From: Nemopilema nomurai
Taxonomy: Eukaryota > Cnidaria > Scyphozoa > Rhizostomeae > Rhizostomatidae
NCBI GenBank assembly: GCA_003864495.1
Contig: ML133426.1
Span: forward strand, 2,666,001-2,730,000
DNA length: 64,000 bases
Direction of reading: 5' to 3'
The notes under the pieces are model-generated. The model did no database searches. It was not told where the DNA came from and saw only the letters and a program-made list of their open reading frames with translations. Below, in pieces: positions 1-10,754 of the stretch. The first letter of the stretch is position 1. Each line of letters starts with the position of its first letter. A program made the position numbers and the translations under genes.

Positions 1-2289
1 AGTCGGTTCTGTGGTATCGCACCTTAATGTCTAGTGCAACACTTTTCCTGCTGAGCCTCATTTTGTCTGTATGTTGATTTAGCTGAATCTTGTTTATTTG
101 TTATTTGAATCAAATAGACTTGGATGACTGCGTTTGTTCTTCTTGCTGTTTTTAAAGGTTGCAAAAGATTTTAACTCTCTCTGTGAAGTATGGTGTATGA
201 AGGATAGGTTCTTTGGTAGAATCATTCGTGTGATGCAGAAGGTTTTGTAGTTGTCGTTAGTCTTTGGTATAAATCATATTATTCATACGTAGTATATCAA
301 AGCCATATCCTCAACTTTATCTTTAATTTCCTTGATTTAACGAATTTTAGTGAGAGTTTGTTTTTGTTGAAATTTGTTTTTGGAATCATTTGGTTTAGGT
401 TTACCTGCAAACGACACACTTCAGTTTGAAAGGTTGACTAATAGAGAATTGCCTTACCTCCTACAGGTACAAGATTGAATGAATGAAGGCTGGCTATGAG
501 TCAGTCCGTAAGAGGATACTAATAGTAGAAAGCTTTAATAAACGCTCACATCAAGGTTTGCTACTTGGCTGCCTGATTAATACTACCCGGTCCCCTGGCC
601 TAACCTGCTATTTGCCGTGTGACTGAAGCACTTCAATCCTTCCCGCTCCAAAAAGGGTTCACTAGATCAAGCTATTCGTGTGTGCCCCCTCTTTTGGACT
701 CTTTCTATGAGGCAAGTTCTTCCATGCTGTTAACATTGTATTTTACAGAAGCGCTTTGTACAATAACATGCAATTGATCTTAACTGTTTCATAAAGTCTC
801 ATTTTACTTTTGTGTTAAATTGGCTCTGTTTACAAATTATATATTAGCTAATTTTTATTTATTGAGTGGATTGTACAGTATTGTGGAATAATTTCCCACA
901 TAATGATGGAATGTCAATTCTTAGAGCTGATAGAACTGTATTTACAGTGTAGTATTGGGCTGAAATTCGAAATTATTTGTGCACTAAATTGTTTGTGAAA
1001 ACCAAGAGCTGTTTCAATCGCGAATTTATGGGCAGATTTGTGTGTTGGCTTGCCTTCCTTAAAACCTGAATCTGATCACGAGTATGCAAACTGATATGGT
1101 AGCAACCCTGTGATATTTGTGTCAAAAACCATGTCAACCTAATGATGACTTTGAACAAGAAGTACAATTGTTTTTTTAATAGAACCTCATCTCCATTTTT
1201 TTAATAGAAGCATGTAACAAATTTTTACGAGTCTTTACAACTACATAAGATTGTAGCCAATTTCGTGTCATTCATGATGATTTTGAAATTCAGAACTTCA
1301 GCTAGATAATAAGATAAACATAGTTGGTTAGGGTCATGGCATTATGAAGACTCGGTAAAGGTGTAGCTTCTTGCGAAATTTGAATTTTTCATTCCCTTTT
1401 ACTAACTGTATGAGATACCAGGGAGCAAATTCAAGCAATCTTTATACGTTCACTCTATTTTAGAGTACGATTAGCCTCTTGTCAAGACTTTGTTACTTGA
1501 ATTGCTCATTTCCTAAAATATTAAATAACAAATCACCATTTTTGTTGACACTGTGGCTCAAGTAGAACCGCTAGTGACCCTTTTAGAAGCGCTTTTTACA
1601 GCATTCAAGGTTATGATGTAACTGGGATACAATTGCAGCCGTGGTGTACAGACTAACAGCAGAACAATACCAAAGGAAGAATCTACCAAAGGAAGAAGGT
1701 TTTCAGGACAAGGAGCCCCAGAAGACCAAGAAAAGCAAGGGGGGACCACAGAAAAATGTTCAACATACGGAGGATAACCTAGTTCCACCTTCCACCCCTT
1801 GCACAGGGAAACAAGCTTGACGGCCATCTTTCTGGCTCTTCTCCAGATTAGGCACGGTTTTACAGTGAACAATGGCGAGCAAACGGGCTTCGGTTATTCT
1901 TGGTAAGGGTACTGAGGAAATGGAAGCTGTAATATCAATCGATTCTTAGAAGAGCAAGGTTAGTTTTGCCTGTCACCTTGTTTCGACTGCAAGACGTTGA
2001 ATGGAACAAGAACGCGTCTTTTTAAAGTCTTCAGTGTTAATGTTTATGCTAGAGTATTAAGCCACAAACTTCATTCTTACATAATAAAGCAGGTATAATG
2101 CTTTGCCCTAAATGTAAAGAGTTTACTTAAACAGTTGTCTTTTTATTATTGGGCAGGTAGATACAGTTGTGGCTGGGCCAACATATTTCCAATGTGGTAA
2201 GTTGCAGCAGAGGGGTTTTCGTTTCAGAAATCGGATTCTGTAGAAAACTTGAATTGTTAAAGAGACAATATTCTGTAGAAACTAGCTGT
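1..2289. other. Left arm of unit 1, no recognised gene
   Basis: About 2.3 kb of AT-rich sequence repeated in units 3, 4 and 5. Only short stop-bounded frames occur. The longest, 1558-1872 minus, changes length between units through small indels and resembles no family I know. An imperfect inverted repeat lies at 1423-1435 and 1496-1507. I see no RNA gene. Confidence 0.6.
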
Positions 2290-2292
2290 TAT

Positions 2293-3612
2293 TTAATTCC
2301 ATACCGCTTCGCCAGACATGTTCAGACCCATTGCTGGAACCCCATTTGTTGGATGAAGGGCAGACAACTGGGCCATAACTTTGCATGCATCTGATGAAAA
2401 TCTTTTCTGCAGCTCATTCAGCATCAGATCATGGAATGCAAAGAAAAAGCTTCGACGAAATTTCGAAGCAACTGATTCGCTTCCCATGTCTGTGTTTGAC
2501 GAGGTATTCGATGACTCAGACAGGCCTCCTACAACATCTGGCCGTCTCCAAGATGACCGGTTAAGGTACGGCGACGCTTGCTTCCTTCTGTACTGAAATC
2601 ATCTTGAGCACCGCACTTGCGTGCAATTGCTTTAGCATCCTGGAAAAATTTGTCAAATGTCGTATCATTCCGTAATGATTGGAGCTGCTTAATTAAGGCA
2701 TGGATTGCATCTACTGCTGTTACCATATCCCTCTTTCCTTTTCAAATACTCGGAAGCCAATCGCCGGCATCTGAAAGCAATTTTGAAAGATGTAGACTTT
2801 TAACAAGAACTCAAAGGAACCAATTTTTAGCAGCAATCCAGCACAGGTGCTATCATTGTTTTCAAGCTCTTTTCAATGTTGCTGCTAGGACTGGTGGGAC
2901 ATTCAAAGGGACCGACAGATTGTCAGCTCTGGCGGTCCATTGCGTATCTGGCAAAGATCTAAGAGCAGTGCTTCCTTGCTTTGATGCCGAAAGCGTCAGG
3001 TTTTGCTTCATAAACAGCATTGCAATGCGGTGATCCCCCATGACTCGATAGTTTTGAACCTATTGTTTCAAAAACGTCTGTGACGCGAGGCAATGTCTCG
3101 CACATTTTACAAGCACCAAACTTAGCAGGTGTGCAAAGAAGTGAAAGTAAATTGAGGACGTTGCTCCTGCGTTTACCAGCTCTTGCTGCATTCCCTGGTC
3201 TTTCCTGGACATGTTGCTTGCCCCATTGAAACCTTTCCAACCATGTCAATGAGTGGCAAATTCATCTCCCCAAACCCATCAATCAATACACCGGCCAGTG
3301 ATTTCCCCTTCAAACTTGTTACATACTTTTTTCTTATGAATCTAGCCACTAGAAAATATATTTGTAAGAACATAATTTTATTATTTTACCCAAGTTGGAT
3401 AAAAGATGTATTCTTATGACCGATTTTCAGTCAGTAGAATTTTCTGAGTGGCCAAGTGAAATTTGGCCTTAAAGGTTAAGTATTTCTCTTCTCTTCAACG
3501 AGCTTACGTAGAAATTTTGTAGTAGAAAAAACCGGTAAAGTCTGGCCGGATTCTACGAAAAACTCCGATAAATCCGGTTCCGGTCGACCCTTAAAACGTT
3601 GTACACTCCTAG
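2293..3612 (-). pseudogene. hAT-1 transposase relic, unit 1
   Basis: Decayed hAT transposase of the ZMYM1/DUF4371-like group, read on the minus strand from about 3373 down to 2293 in several frames. The order of conserved parts is right: KGKSLAG, a GFGEMNLPLIDMVGK block, a frameshift at the GASNM block, then ETLPRVTDVFETIGS, RADNLSVPLN, AIHALIKQLQSLRND, and DLMLNELQKRFSSDA. The C-terminal dimerisation block (ERSFS) is missing. The presumed 5' terminus is near 3612: on the minus strand it begins TAGGAGTGTACAA, like many hAT ends, and CCGG-rich sequence follows. No matching 3' terminus was found. Not a working gene. Confidence 0.75.
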
Positions 3613-5573
3613 TTCTAATTATGAATAGCTATGGGGTTAGAATTACTCATTGGTGCATGGGAAACATTTAAAAAAAAGATGATTTCAAAGTCATCCAGTT
3701 ATGAACAGCAGCCTACTAGAAGTACTTGGGATTAGAATATTTTGAAGCTGGGATATAAGGTTATCAGTAATTGAGCTTGGGTGTTCAAAACGACATGAAA
3801 TTTTAAATCGATGATCGATGAGAAGACCGATTAGAAGCTCATCTCCACTGGTTTCACTGCTACGGTCGAGTAAAAGCTGACGCAATTCTTCAAGGATGAA
3901 AGTGGCGGGAAAATGAAATATGCCTGTAGTGCTGATAAGTATGTTTCCAGTAAAGCTATGCCATGAATTCCCATCTCAGTTGATTGCCTTTGCTTGAATG
4001 ATTAACACGAACATGAAAGAGATTAGATATTGGCGCGTGGAATAAGAAATTGGACGCAGAAAATGCCCAAGAAAGGCATGAATTGTTGTCAAACGATGAC
4101 AGGGGAGAGCCAGATCGCTAAAGAAATACAGGGGACAAGACCAACGACTGGTTTCATGGTAAGCTAAAGAAAAATAATTTTATTTAAATTTTTTTCGAAA
4201 CTATAGGCCTAATCCATGACTACCAAAACGTCAAATTATCATAACTTGGCAATTTATGGAAACCAGCGTGCCATAATGGAAAGTATGAACCTGATACGCC
4301 ACATATGTACGCCATAGATAATCCATCATGCGCCAAGTAGCGCTGGTAATCCACTCCATCCACTCCGCCAATTGTTAACTTTATGCAAACAGATCAGCAC
4401 TCGCTCGTCCTCAAGCTGGGTTTTAAAGATTTGGTTCACTTCTTTGCAATTGAAGTCAATTTGGTGAACGTTGACCAAAATTGCTCTTTACTCTTTTTAA
4501 TTGCATGATGAGCAAGTGTACAATTATTTGCTTTTTTACTGTCTATGAAATGTATTTTTTACGCTTTATGGGAGATACAACTTTAATTCTTCTAGACCTA
4601 TTGCAGTACTATCCACGAGCAATGTAGCAATGCTACATAACTCATTGCTTTCATGATAATTCGATTTTTGTCAAACACAATGTTAGTATCCTTGATGCTT
4701 ACTAAATAGCATATAGCAGCCTAAGAAGAGACAGTGTTGCTACACTGTACTTCCATTGTAAGCTTGGTTGTAAGGTCGATTTGTTACTCTCACTGGAAGG
4801 TCGAGAGTAAGAATGGGCAACTGTTTGGAGTTCTTGACTTCAAGGGCACCCAGAGTTCTTGAATGATCTTTTTTCGCTTTCAGCCTAATCGACAGAGGGA
4901 TTCGTTTTTTGCCGCTCTCTTCGCGAACACCTCCAACGGCAGATGTTAAATTTATTGATACCAAGTTAGACACGTTACTCTTAATTGACTTGAAATACTT
5001 TTCACTTCCTCCAAATACTCATTCAATTAAGTTATACTCACGTTTGTACTGCAATAGGTCAATGTTATTATCAAACAGATTTTTAAAAATGCTCCATGAT
5101 TTCCCATTTTTTAACGTTTCCTTTTTTTTAAAACAGAGTGTTGTATTAATTTCGTCAAATTTTACCATGCATGGAGATGCATTTTTAGCTACTCTAGAAG
5201 GCTATATTAAAAAAAATAGGCGTTAGACCCTTCTTTGTCACTATACCTGAATCTTAGCCCTTCCACATTCAACTTCATGGCGCCGTCTCCAAAAATTGAT
5301 ACCCCAAGTTATGTTAAGGAATGCTTTTAGGCAATTGATTTGACATAATGTTCATAGAACGTGAATAGAGGACTTGTTTATGAAGAGTTAAAGTCAGAAA
5401 TTGTTATATAAATCGTGCACTAATTACAAATTTCGTAAAGGGCTAGAATCGCAACTGGTTGCTTATTGCATGTTACATCGCGGTTCCTGTTGTCAAATTG
5501 TACGACGGCTTTTACTTTTGTTTCCAGATGTTTCTGTTGCAATTCTAGAGATTTTGATAAGCAATCCCATGTA
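3613..5573. other. Spacer between hAT-1 and Tigger, unit 1
   Basis: About 2 kb, AT-rich, repeated at 33292-35253 in unit 3. It contains a degenerate inverted repeat around 4243-4375 (ACCAGCG with CGCTGGT) and a 9 bp inverted repeat around 4979-5030 (CTTAATTGA with TCAATTAAG). A minus-strand frame at 4740-4973 is described at its longer copy in unit 3. No recognised gene. Confidence 0.55.
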
Positions 5574-6325
5574 CAGTACTTACTCAATTATCCAGCCTTC
5601 TCGGGTAAGATGCGTGCTGATGATCCGAAATTTCGGATAATTGAGAAAAAGCTAAAAACGGCCGAAACCAGCATAAATAAACAAAATTGGTTTCATGAAA
5701 GTTTATTTCAAAAGCACACATTACAAACTACTGTAAGACACTAAATACTCTTAGAATATAATTGAATCTTTGGCTGAATGCGCGGTGCCTCACGCTTCAA
5801 ACATCTAGCTTATTTTCAATGGAGAGATTCGCACTCTTTCATTTTTGCTCAGACTTTCTTGCCATGATGAGAAAAGCTTTTAATCTGACAAGAAAACATG
5901 GCGATAGAAAAATGTTGTCACTCGGAAAATACCCGGGTAAATTTTCCCCAGCTGTGTTCATTTTTCTTTTCAAATATCTTTTCGCTTAAATTTTTGACTA
6001 TATGTTTCTACTTACCATTACTTCAATTCATTGTTACAAAATAAATAATGAAATTCAGACTAAAACAGGAATTGCAGAACAAGGGCCCCACGATAAATAT
6101 CAAGGTGTAATTTTTAGTTTCTTTGCAAATTATGCTAAAATGAGCAAAGGGGTAAAGGGTGTCCCAATTTTGGGAAGAACAAAATTATCCTTTTTTAATA
6201 AGAGGCAAGAAAAACGTTCCCAACGTATCACTAAAAATTTCGAAAATTCTTATAACGTTCCCCCCCCCTTTTTACGGATAACTGGAATCCGGATAAACAA
6301 GGGTCGGATAATTGAATATGTACCG
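5574..6325 (-). mobile_element. Tigger/pogo deletion derivative, unit 1 (752 bp)
   Basis: Terminal inverted repeats: the left end reads CAGTACTTACTCAATTATCC and the right end, reverse-complemented, reads CGGTACATATTCAATTATCC. Both ends carry the ATTATCC/GGATAAT repeats typical of Tigger elements. The element is flanked by TA on each side (5572-5573 and 6326-6327), the duplication expected of Tc1/mariner-pogo elements. Inside, on the minus strand, lies a broken transposase start. It is non-autonomous and by orientation of that remnant its 5' end is on the right. Confidence 0.85.
5797..5865 (-). pseudogene. Tigger transposase N-terminal remnant
   Basis: The minus strand from an ATG at 5865 reads MARKSEQK, a stop, then KSANLSIENKLDV and a stop. 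This looks like the start of the CENP-B/Tigger helix-turn-helix (basic residues, then L-S-x-E-x-K-L-D-V). It is about 460 bp inside the right terminal repeat, a sensible place for the start codon of an element read from right to left. The rest of the transposase is deleted. Copies recur in units 3 and 4. Confidence 0.5.
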
Positions 6326-7070
6326 TAATGCAAAACTGATACTTGAGCTCTTCAGTTCTGTTTCGCGCCTTTTTTATACCTCAGATTCAAAGAGAGGCCA
6401 TTTCAGTATGTCCGTTAGAGGATACCTTCGTCCACCCATGCATCCCTGAATCATTTGGATGACAATTCTCTAGAATGCAGAACAAGATGAAATTCAAAGA
6501 ATAACATGGTTGCGAGTAAGTGTCTTTCCCACTTTTTACAGATAATTTTCTTTCAGTATAGTTGTTAGCAGTGAAATCGGATATTAATATAAGGTTAGTA
6601 CAGCTGTTTTACAGCGAGGAAGTCTTCTGTGGCCTAGACACTCACCACGCTCTGCAAATTTTAAATATTTCAGCAACTGGTTGTGGTAAGAGACACTGTT
6701 GAATATCATTGATTTGACCATTAAATTCTGTATCAAACGTTTTGAAGGTAACAGTGGAAAACCTTGCTGGGATTTATGAGGGATTATTTAAGTTGCATTC
6801 TGAATTTTTCTAACATTCTGATAGCATTCTAAACGAAAACGTCCAAATGACATGGTCTGGAAAAAATTGATATTTTTGCGGCTCCTAACATATTACTTTT
6901 CTTCGTGTGACTTCACGTTTTCTATGTGACTTTAGTTTTCTTTTATGAGCTTCTTTCATAAAATTGGCGACTAATTTCCAACTAAGATGAGTTGACATGA
7001 CTTTTATAATTGAGCATTTGAACAAATTGCAAAGTCAAATATCTTGATTCGTGATCTAATCTAAGTTTCA
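6326..7070. other. Spacer right of Tigger, unit 1
   Basis: About 745 bp without a recognised gene, repeated at 15714-16460, 36011-36760 and 50898-51640. It has short tandem-like phrases such as TCTGATAGCATTCTAAACG and the pair CTTCGTGTGACTTCACG, but no clear element ends. Confidence 0.5.
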
Positions 7071-7290
7071 CGTGCCTGCCCGCCATTCATCAAATACAGA
7101 CAGTGACACGGCTTCGTGAGGCGTTTCCTGCTACGGTATGCTTGAATTTTCCCGCCAAAATACAATAACAAAGTGCTCGGGCCATTTTATTGGCTGGCCC
7201 CAGTTTGTCAAAGGTGAGAAAACAGTGGGACGCTCGATCCAGTCTTTTCTCGAAAGCTTCCCGCCATTTTGTTGAGAAAGGGAATGGAGT
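7071..7290 (+). promoter_or_regulatory. Promoter-like block, unit 1
   Basis: A relatively GC-rich island in AT-rich surroundings, kept in units 1-4. It has CCCGCCATTCA at 7078, an E2F-like TTTTCCCGCCAAAA at 7147-7160, a CCAAT box in TTTATTGGCTGG near 7186-7197, and CTTCCCGCCATTTTG near 7258, which resembles a YY1 site. Such a cluster is typical of TATA-less housekeeping promoters. Direction is a guess from the short ATG frame at 7345. No transcript evidence is visible. Confidence 0.35.
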
Positions 7291-7344
7291 AGCGTCACCA
7301 GTCGCTAAGTCACCAGAATCACGTTGACCTTGGATATATCAGTA

Positions 7345-7446
7345 ATGCTTCCCAAATGTACAAAATGTCGAAAAGATAAATACTTGCATTCAATCCTATC
7401 GGACATCTTTAAAAGGAAGGCGTTGGTCTTTGAAGGCGTTGGCTGA
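7345..7446 (+). CDS. Short ATG frame with CxxC pair after promoter-like block
   Basis: Thirty-three codons beginning MLPKCTKCRKDKYLHSIL. The CTKCRKDK start looks like half of a zinc-binding knuckle. It lies 75 bp after the promoter-like block. In unit 4 (from 51910) one missing base extends the frame to about 76 codons, ending near 52140. It might be a first exon whose downstream exons are elsewhere, but there is no clear splice donor. Function unknown; it may be chance. Confidence 0.2.
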   Translation: MLPKCTKCRKDKYLHSILSDIFKRKALVFEGVG

Positions 7447-7849
7447 CTTAAAGCCCCTATTCGATGGCAAATATATTCTAATTGTTCAATTAAAAGACAT
7501 CATATTTAAATCAAAAACTACTTCCACTGTCCATATAAATATTGCCTATATCAAATCTGTTCCATGCAGATTTTAAATGAAAGGTTCTCAGTGTTTGCCT
7601 TCCTTCCAATTTAGGAGATATACTAGGGTTATGAGGTATAAACAAGTTTGATTTTCAAATATTGTTATGTTTTTGTACATATTTTGCGGAGAATACTGAT
7701 TCCCGGAAAAAGCATCAGGCAAAGGGGTGCTCTCCTTTTTTTGAAAGCCACTAATAATTAAAACTGTGCTCACACATCTGCAAATAAAGCTTTGTTGTTT
7801 GTTGTTATCATATGTTTCTTTGTAGCATTATTTCTTTACAATGCAGTTA
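7447..7849. other. Spacer before TGCAGTTA-flanked element, unit 1
   Basis: About 400 bp, AT-rich, repeated in units 2-4. A 61-codon minus-strand frame (7588-7773) is present in units 1, 3 and 4, but it has no similarity to known proteins and I do not call it a gene. Confidence 0.45.
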
Positions 7850-8693
7850 CAGGCCTTCCTGGGAATAAATTAGCACACGTGTGGCATTTCGCACACGAGT
7901 GCTATTGGTACTTTTTCTTATTACTACAGATTTTCTGTTGCATACTATATAGAGCCATAAAAAATTGAATGTTTCTTATTGATTTTCATTTACCGGTGGT
8001 TTTTTAAAATTTTGAGCCTTCTACCGTTTAGTTTTTTGTAAAGCGGTTTCTCATAATAGGAGAAAATGTAACAAAGTTTTGATTGTTCTTACAACACACA
8101 ATCAACCATTAAAAATAGTGTTTTAAAAACATGTGCGTGTCAATGCCGATCTGTGATAAAAACGTGGCGGAGCATCTGATTGGAAATTGCTTCAAAGTAG
8201 TCAAATAAAAATGTTTTCTGTTGTCTTTTCAAAAAATTAGAATGAACAGGAACTTGCTGCACTTCTGCGCACTTCATGTTTACAATGCCGAAATTTTGAA
8301 CTTTCAAAACGTTGTGTAAAACTAGTCCCCATGTTATGGTCGTTTGGTCAGTGTTTTATTGTAAGCAATAATTGTCACAACGGTCCTCCAAAATGACGTG
8401 CTGGCACCGCATAATGTTTGACTCGAACAAAGTAAACATCAAAGCGTTACTGCACCTTGTTAGTTCCCTGCGCTAATCAACATTTGCTTGCCACACCTCT
8501 GCCAACGATTCTGAGCCAATTTTTTTTAGCTCAATGCATGCAGCCTTTCTATGGTTGCAGGTAAATGGAAACCAGGTTTAAAAAACAAATGAATAATTAC
8601 AAAACAGGCGTGCGATTAAACACACTCCTCAGTGTGGAGAGGGGTGTACCAAGGTGTGCGAGTGAGATCGCACGCCTTTCCCAGGAAGGCCTG
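7850..8693. mobile_element. TGCAGTTA-flanked inverted-repeat element, unit 1
   Basis: Non-autonomous DNA transposon, 844 bp. Ends are CAGGCCTTCCTGGGAA at the left and the reverse complement at the right. TGCAGTTA stands immediately left (7842-7849) and again at 8692-8699, overlapping the final TG of the right repeat. The duplication can be read as 8 bp (hAT-like) or as the 6 bp CAGTTA; the sequence cannot separate these. Unit 2 has the matching empty site. Unit 1 lacks 29 bp inside the left subterminal hairpin. No transposase remnant was recognised; frames that cross the right end are chance. Confidence 0.85.
8605..8677. repeat. Right subterminal stem-loop of the element, unit 1
   Basis: Perfect 11 bp inverted repeat AGGCGTGCGAT (8605-8615) and ATCGCACGCCT (8667-8677), with a second hairpin CACACT-CCTC-AGTGTG inside. 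In unit 4 one arm changes (ATCGCGCGCCT) to give a G-T pair. Confidence 0.8.
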
Positions 8694-10056
8694 CAGTTAT
8701 GGTCATTCAGACTATTGATGCAACAAGGCATAATATTTCTTCCTTGGGTGAAAAATATTAGCACTCCTGTAGATTTTCCTTCAAAAAATAAACATTTAGG
8801 GATCTTTTGCATGTTTCAACTGCTCCTTGAAGGTTTGCAGTGTTTTTTCTTCCAATTTGGGAGTTTTAAGCATCAGTTCAATGTCTATTGATTTAGATTC
8901 AACTGTGAATATTTTTTAACATACCCTGGTTTTTGTTAATGTGTGCTAGGTTTCATATTAAATTAGGGAAACACTGAAAATTGATATTTTCGACAGTGCT
9001 TACATAGACTGTCACAATGACACATCATATCTTTGACATGTTACAAACACACAAAGATCATTGGTTCCAGTTTGCTGTTTTTTGTTGGTCCATTAATTGG
9101 AATGATGCAATAGCATTCAACAAAGTATTATGTCGTTTGAATCCTGAATTTACTGAACTTGGTAGTAGGCTCCTTGAAAAATACTAAATTCTTGCAGTTT
9201 GAATTAATTTTTTCAAAACATGCAAATTTCAATTAAGTTGGAGATTGACATTAAAACATTGTATGTCTAGAAAAATTTATAATCAGTCATGGCTTAATTC
9301 TAGTATAATTTGATTAACTTATGTTGTAGCATGATTGTTCCAATCAAATTTAAATCAAATTAAATCAAGAGTTTGAATCAAATTTGACAAATACAATGGA
9401 ATTTAATATTTCATCAGTGTTTTTTCTGCTAGTATCTGATATTAAAAGTTATTTAATCTAAGAAATTTTACAATTCTATTTAGGTGTACTTAGCTAAGGT
9501 GGACATAGGGAAGGAGTCTTGCAGGGTTTAAATGATTTTATACGTTACTGGCACTTGGTTGAAGAATCACACATAATAGAATATGGTTGAAAAGTGAAGT
9601 TTCTGTTACAGGGGCATCCAGTTACAGTAAGGCCAAAATGTACCAACCATCAAAACACATACTAGTTGGTGAATGACAAAGAATATGCACATAGCTGGAA
9701 TGTTTGGTTTCTATTTCACGTCATTAGATATTTGCAATGTGAGCGACAGGGTGTTGAAAAATTTTTAGCCAATGACATAGCCAGATGAAACAATCTTAGG
9801 TGTAGGTTAGCAAGGATTGTCATAATTTCTAGCAGATTTTTCAGCATAACCAACTTCCCTTTGGGAAAAGACTTGAAATGAAATACAAATAAGATAATCA
9901 TTCAATAATTAGATAAAGAGGCACCTCGTAATGAAATTGCATGAATGTATATATGAAAGAATAACAAGTATCACAGTGCATAATTTGTTTTTAATAAGAC
10001 CTGTACATACTCATACAAATTGGCATCAAAGGTTATTCACTAAAGTGATTCGGATA
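8694..10056. other. AT-rich spacer before hAT-2, unit 1
   Basis: About 1.36 kb with an ATCAAATTAAATCAA simple-sequence patch near 9345-9400. It lacks a block of about 140 bp that units 2-4 carry (17731-17870 in unit 2). No gene recognised. Confidence 0.5.
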
Positions 10057-10166
10057 CAGGGGCGGACTGGTCGGTCCCAAAATTCTTGACCCAAGGCGAT
10101 TTGCTGAATTTAAAACATCGATTTATTACAAGCATGCAGGATGGTAGAAAGTAGCACTAACTGTCT
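10057..10166 (+). mobile_element. hAT-2 stub, unit 1
   Basis: About 110 bp: the hAT terminal repeat CAGGGGCGGACTGGTC (10057), a 33 bp filler (10083-10115) copied from downstream hAT-2 coding sequence, and a short coding scrap ending at AACGAATCAGC. It then jumps directly to sequence that in unit 2 starts near 20167. It is the unit 2/3 form with a further ~1.3 kb deletion. Confidence 0.8.
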
Positions 10167-10740
10167 ACAACGAATCAGCAAATGATTTCGGCATTCAAGG
10201 ACAAGAGACAAAGGAATGCAGGTAGATAAATGAACAAGAAAGAAATTTAACGGCCTGTTTTCCGAAGACACTCGGGAAAAGCCCTAAAACGTGGCTGGAA
10301 GAGTTAAATGGCTTCGTAATTTACAAATAACTAGACAGGGCCAGTAATATCACACGATTTATTGTTCAGAAGGGAAAACAGCGATGATGAGCACAGTTTC
10401 AGGCTGCCTAAGTTCTTGTCCTTTTGTAATTATGGTTCACTGTTCAGTGATAAGTACTGACAATTGCCCGTCGTGTCTGATTACAGTTAATAGGCATCTC
10501 GACAGGTCTAAGGATATACATTAACAAATAAATCGGAAAAATTGTAACCAGAAAATAGTTCACCTATATACCATCTCTGTTATCGATCTTAATCAACCTG
10601 TTCTTTTGGTTTTAGTTCAGTTGGTGGATGGAGAGGATGGACTCCAAGGGACGGAAATGGATGATTTTCGAAAGATTTTCATCTGGAAAAAGCAGTGAGT
10701 AGTTTTGCTCACTTAGCGCGCTTTCATTTTTTCATATAGT
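10167..10740. other. Spacer and divergent satellite monomer, unit 1
   Basis: Leads into the hairpin satellite. Around 10385-10475 it holds a diverged monomer: GATGATGAGCACAGTTTCAGG, CTGCCTAAGTTCTTG, AAGTACTGAC correspond to the satellite words GATGAGAAACGTCGTTTCAG, TGCCTTAGGTTRTTG, AAGTACTGAC. Edge monomers of satellites are often older and more diverged. No gene recognised. Confidence 0.55.
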
Positions 10741-10754
10741 TATTTTATTTATTA

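Noticed and set aside
480..720. Possible tRNA-like sequence near GGGTTCACTAGATC
   Set aside because: No B-box match (GGTTCRANNCC) and no cloverleaf arms at the right distances.
1423..1507. Small inverted repeat GAGCAAATTCAAG / CTTGAATTGCTC
   Set aside because: Imperfect by one base, AT-rich and without target duplications; likely chance or a trivial palindrome.
4243..4375. Foldback (ACCAGCG/CGCTGGT with TTGGC/GCCAA outside) as a possible MITE
   Set aside because: Arms are short, spacing differs on the two sides (about 11 versus 19 bases), and no target duplication is visible.
8565..8891. 108-codon plus-strand frame (METRFKKQMNNYKTG...)
   Set aside because: It starts inside the TGCAGTTA-flanked element and runs across its right end and target copy into the flank; unit 2 without the element has only the flank part.
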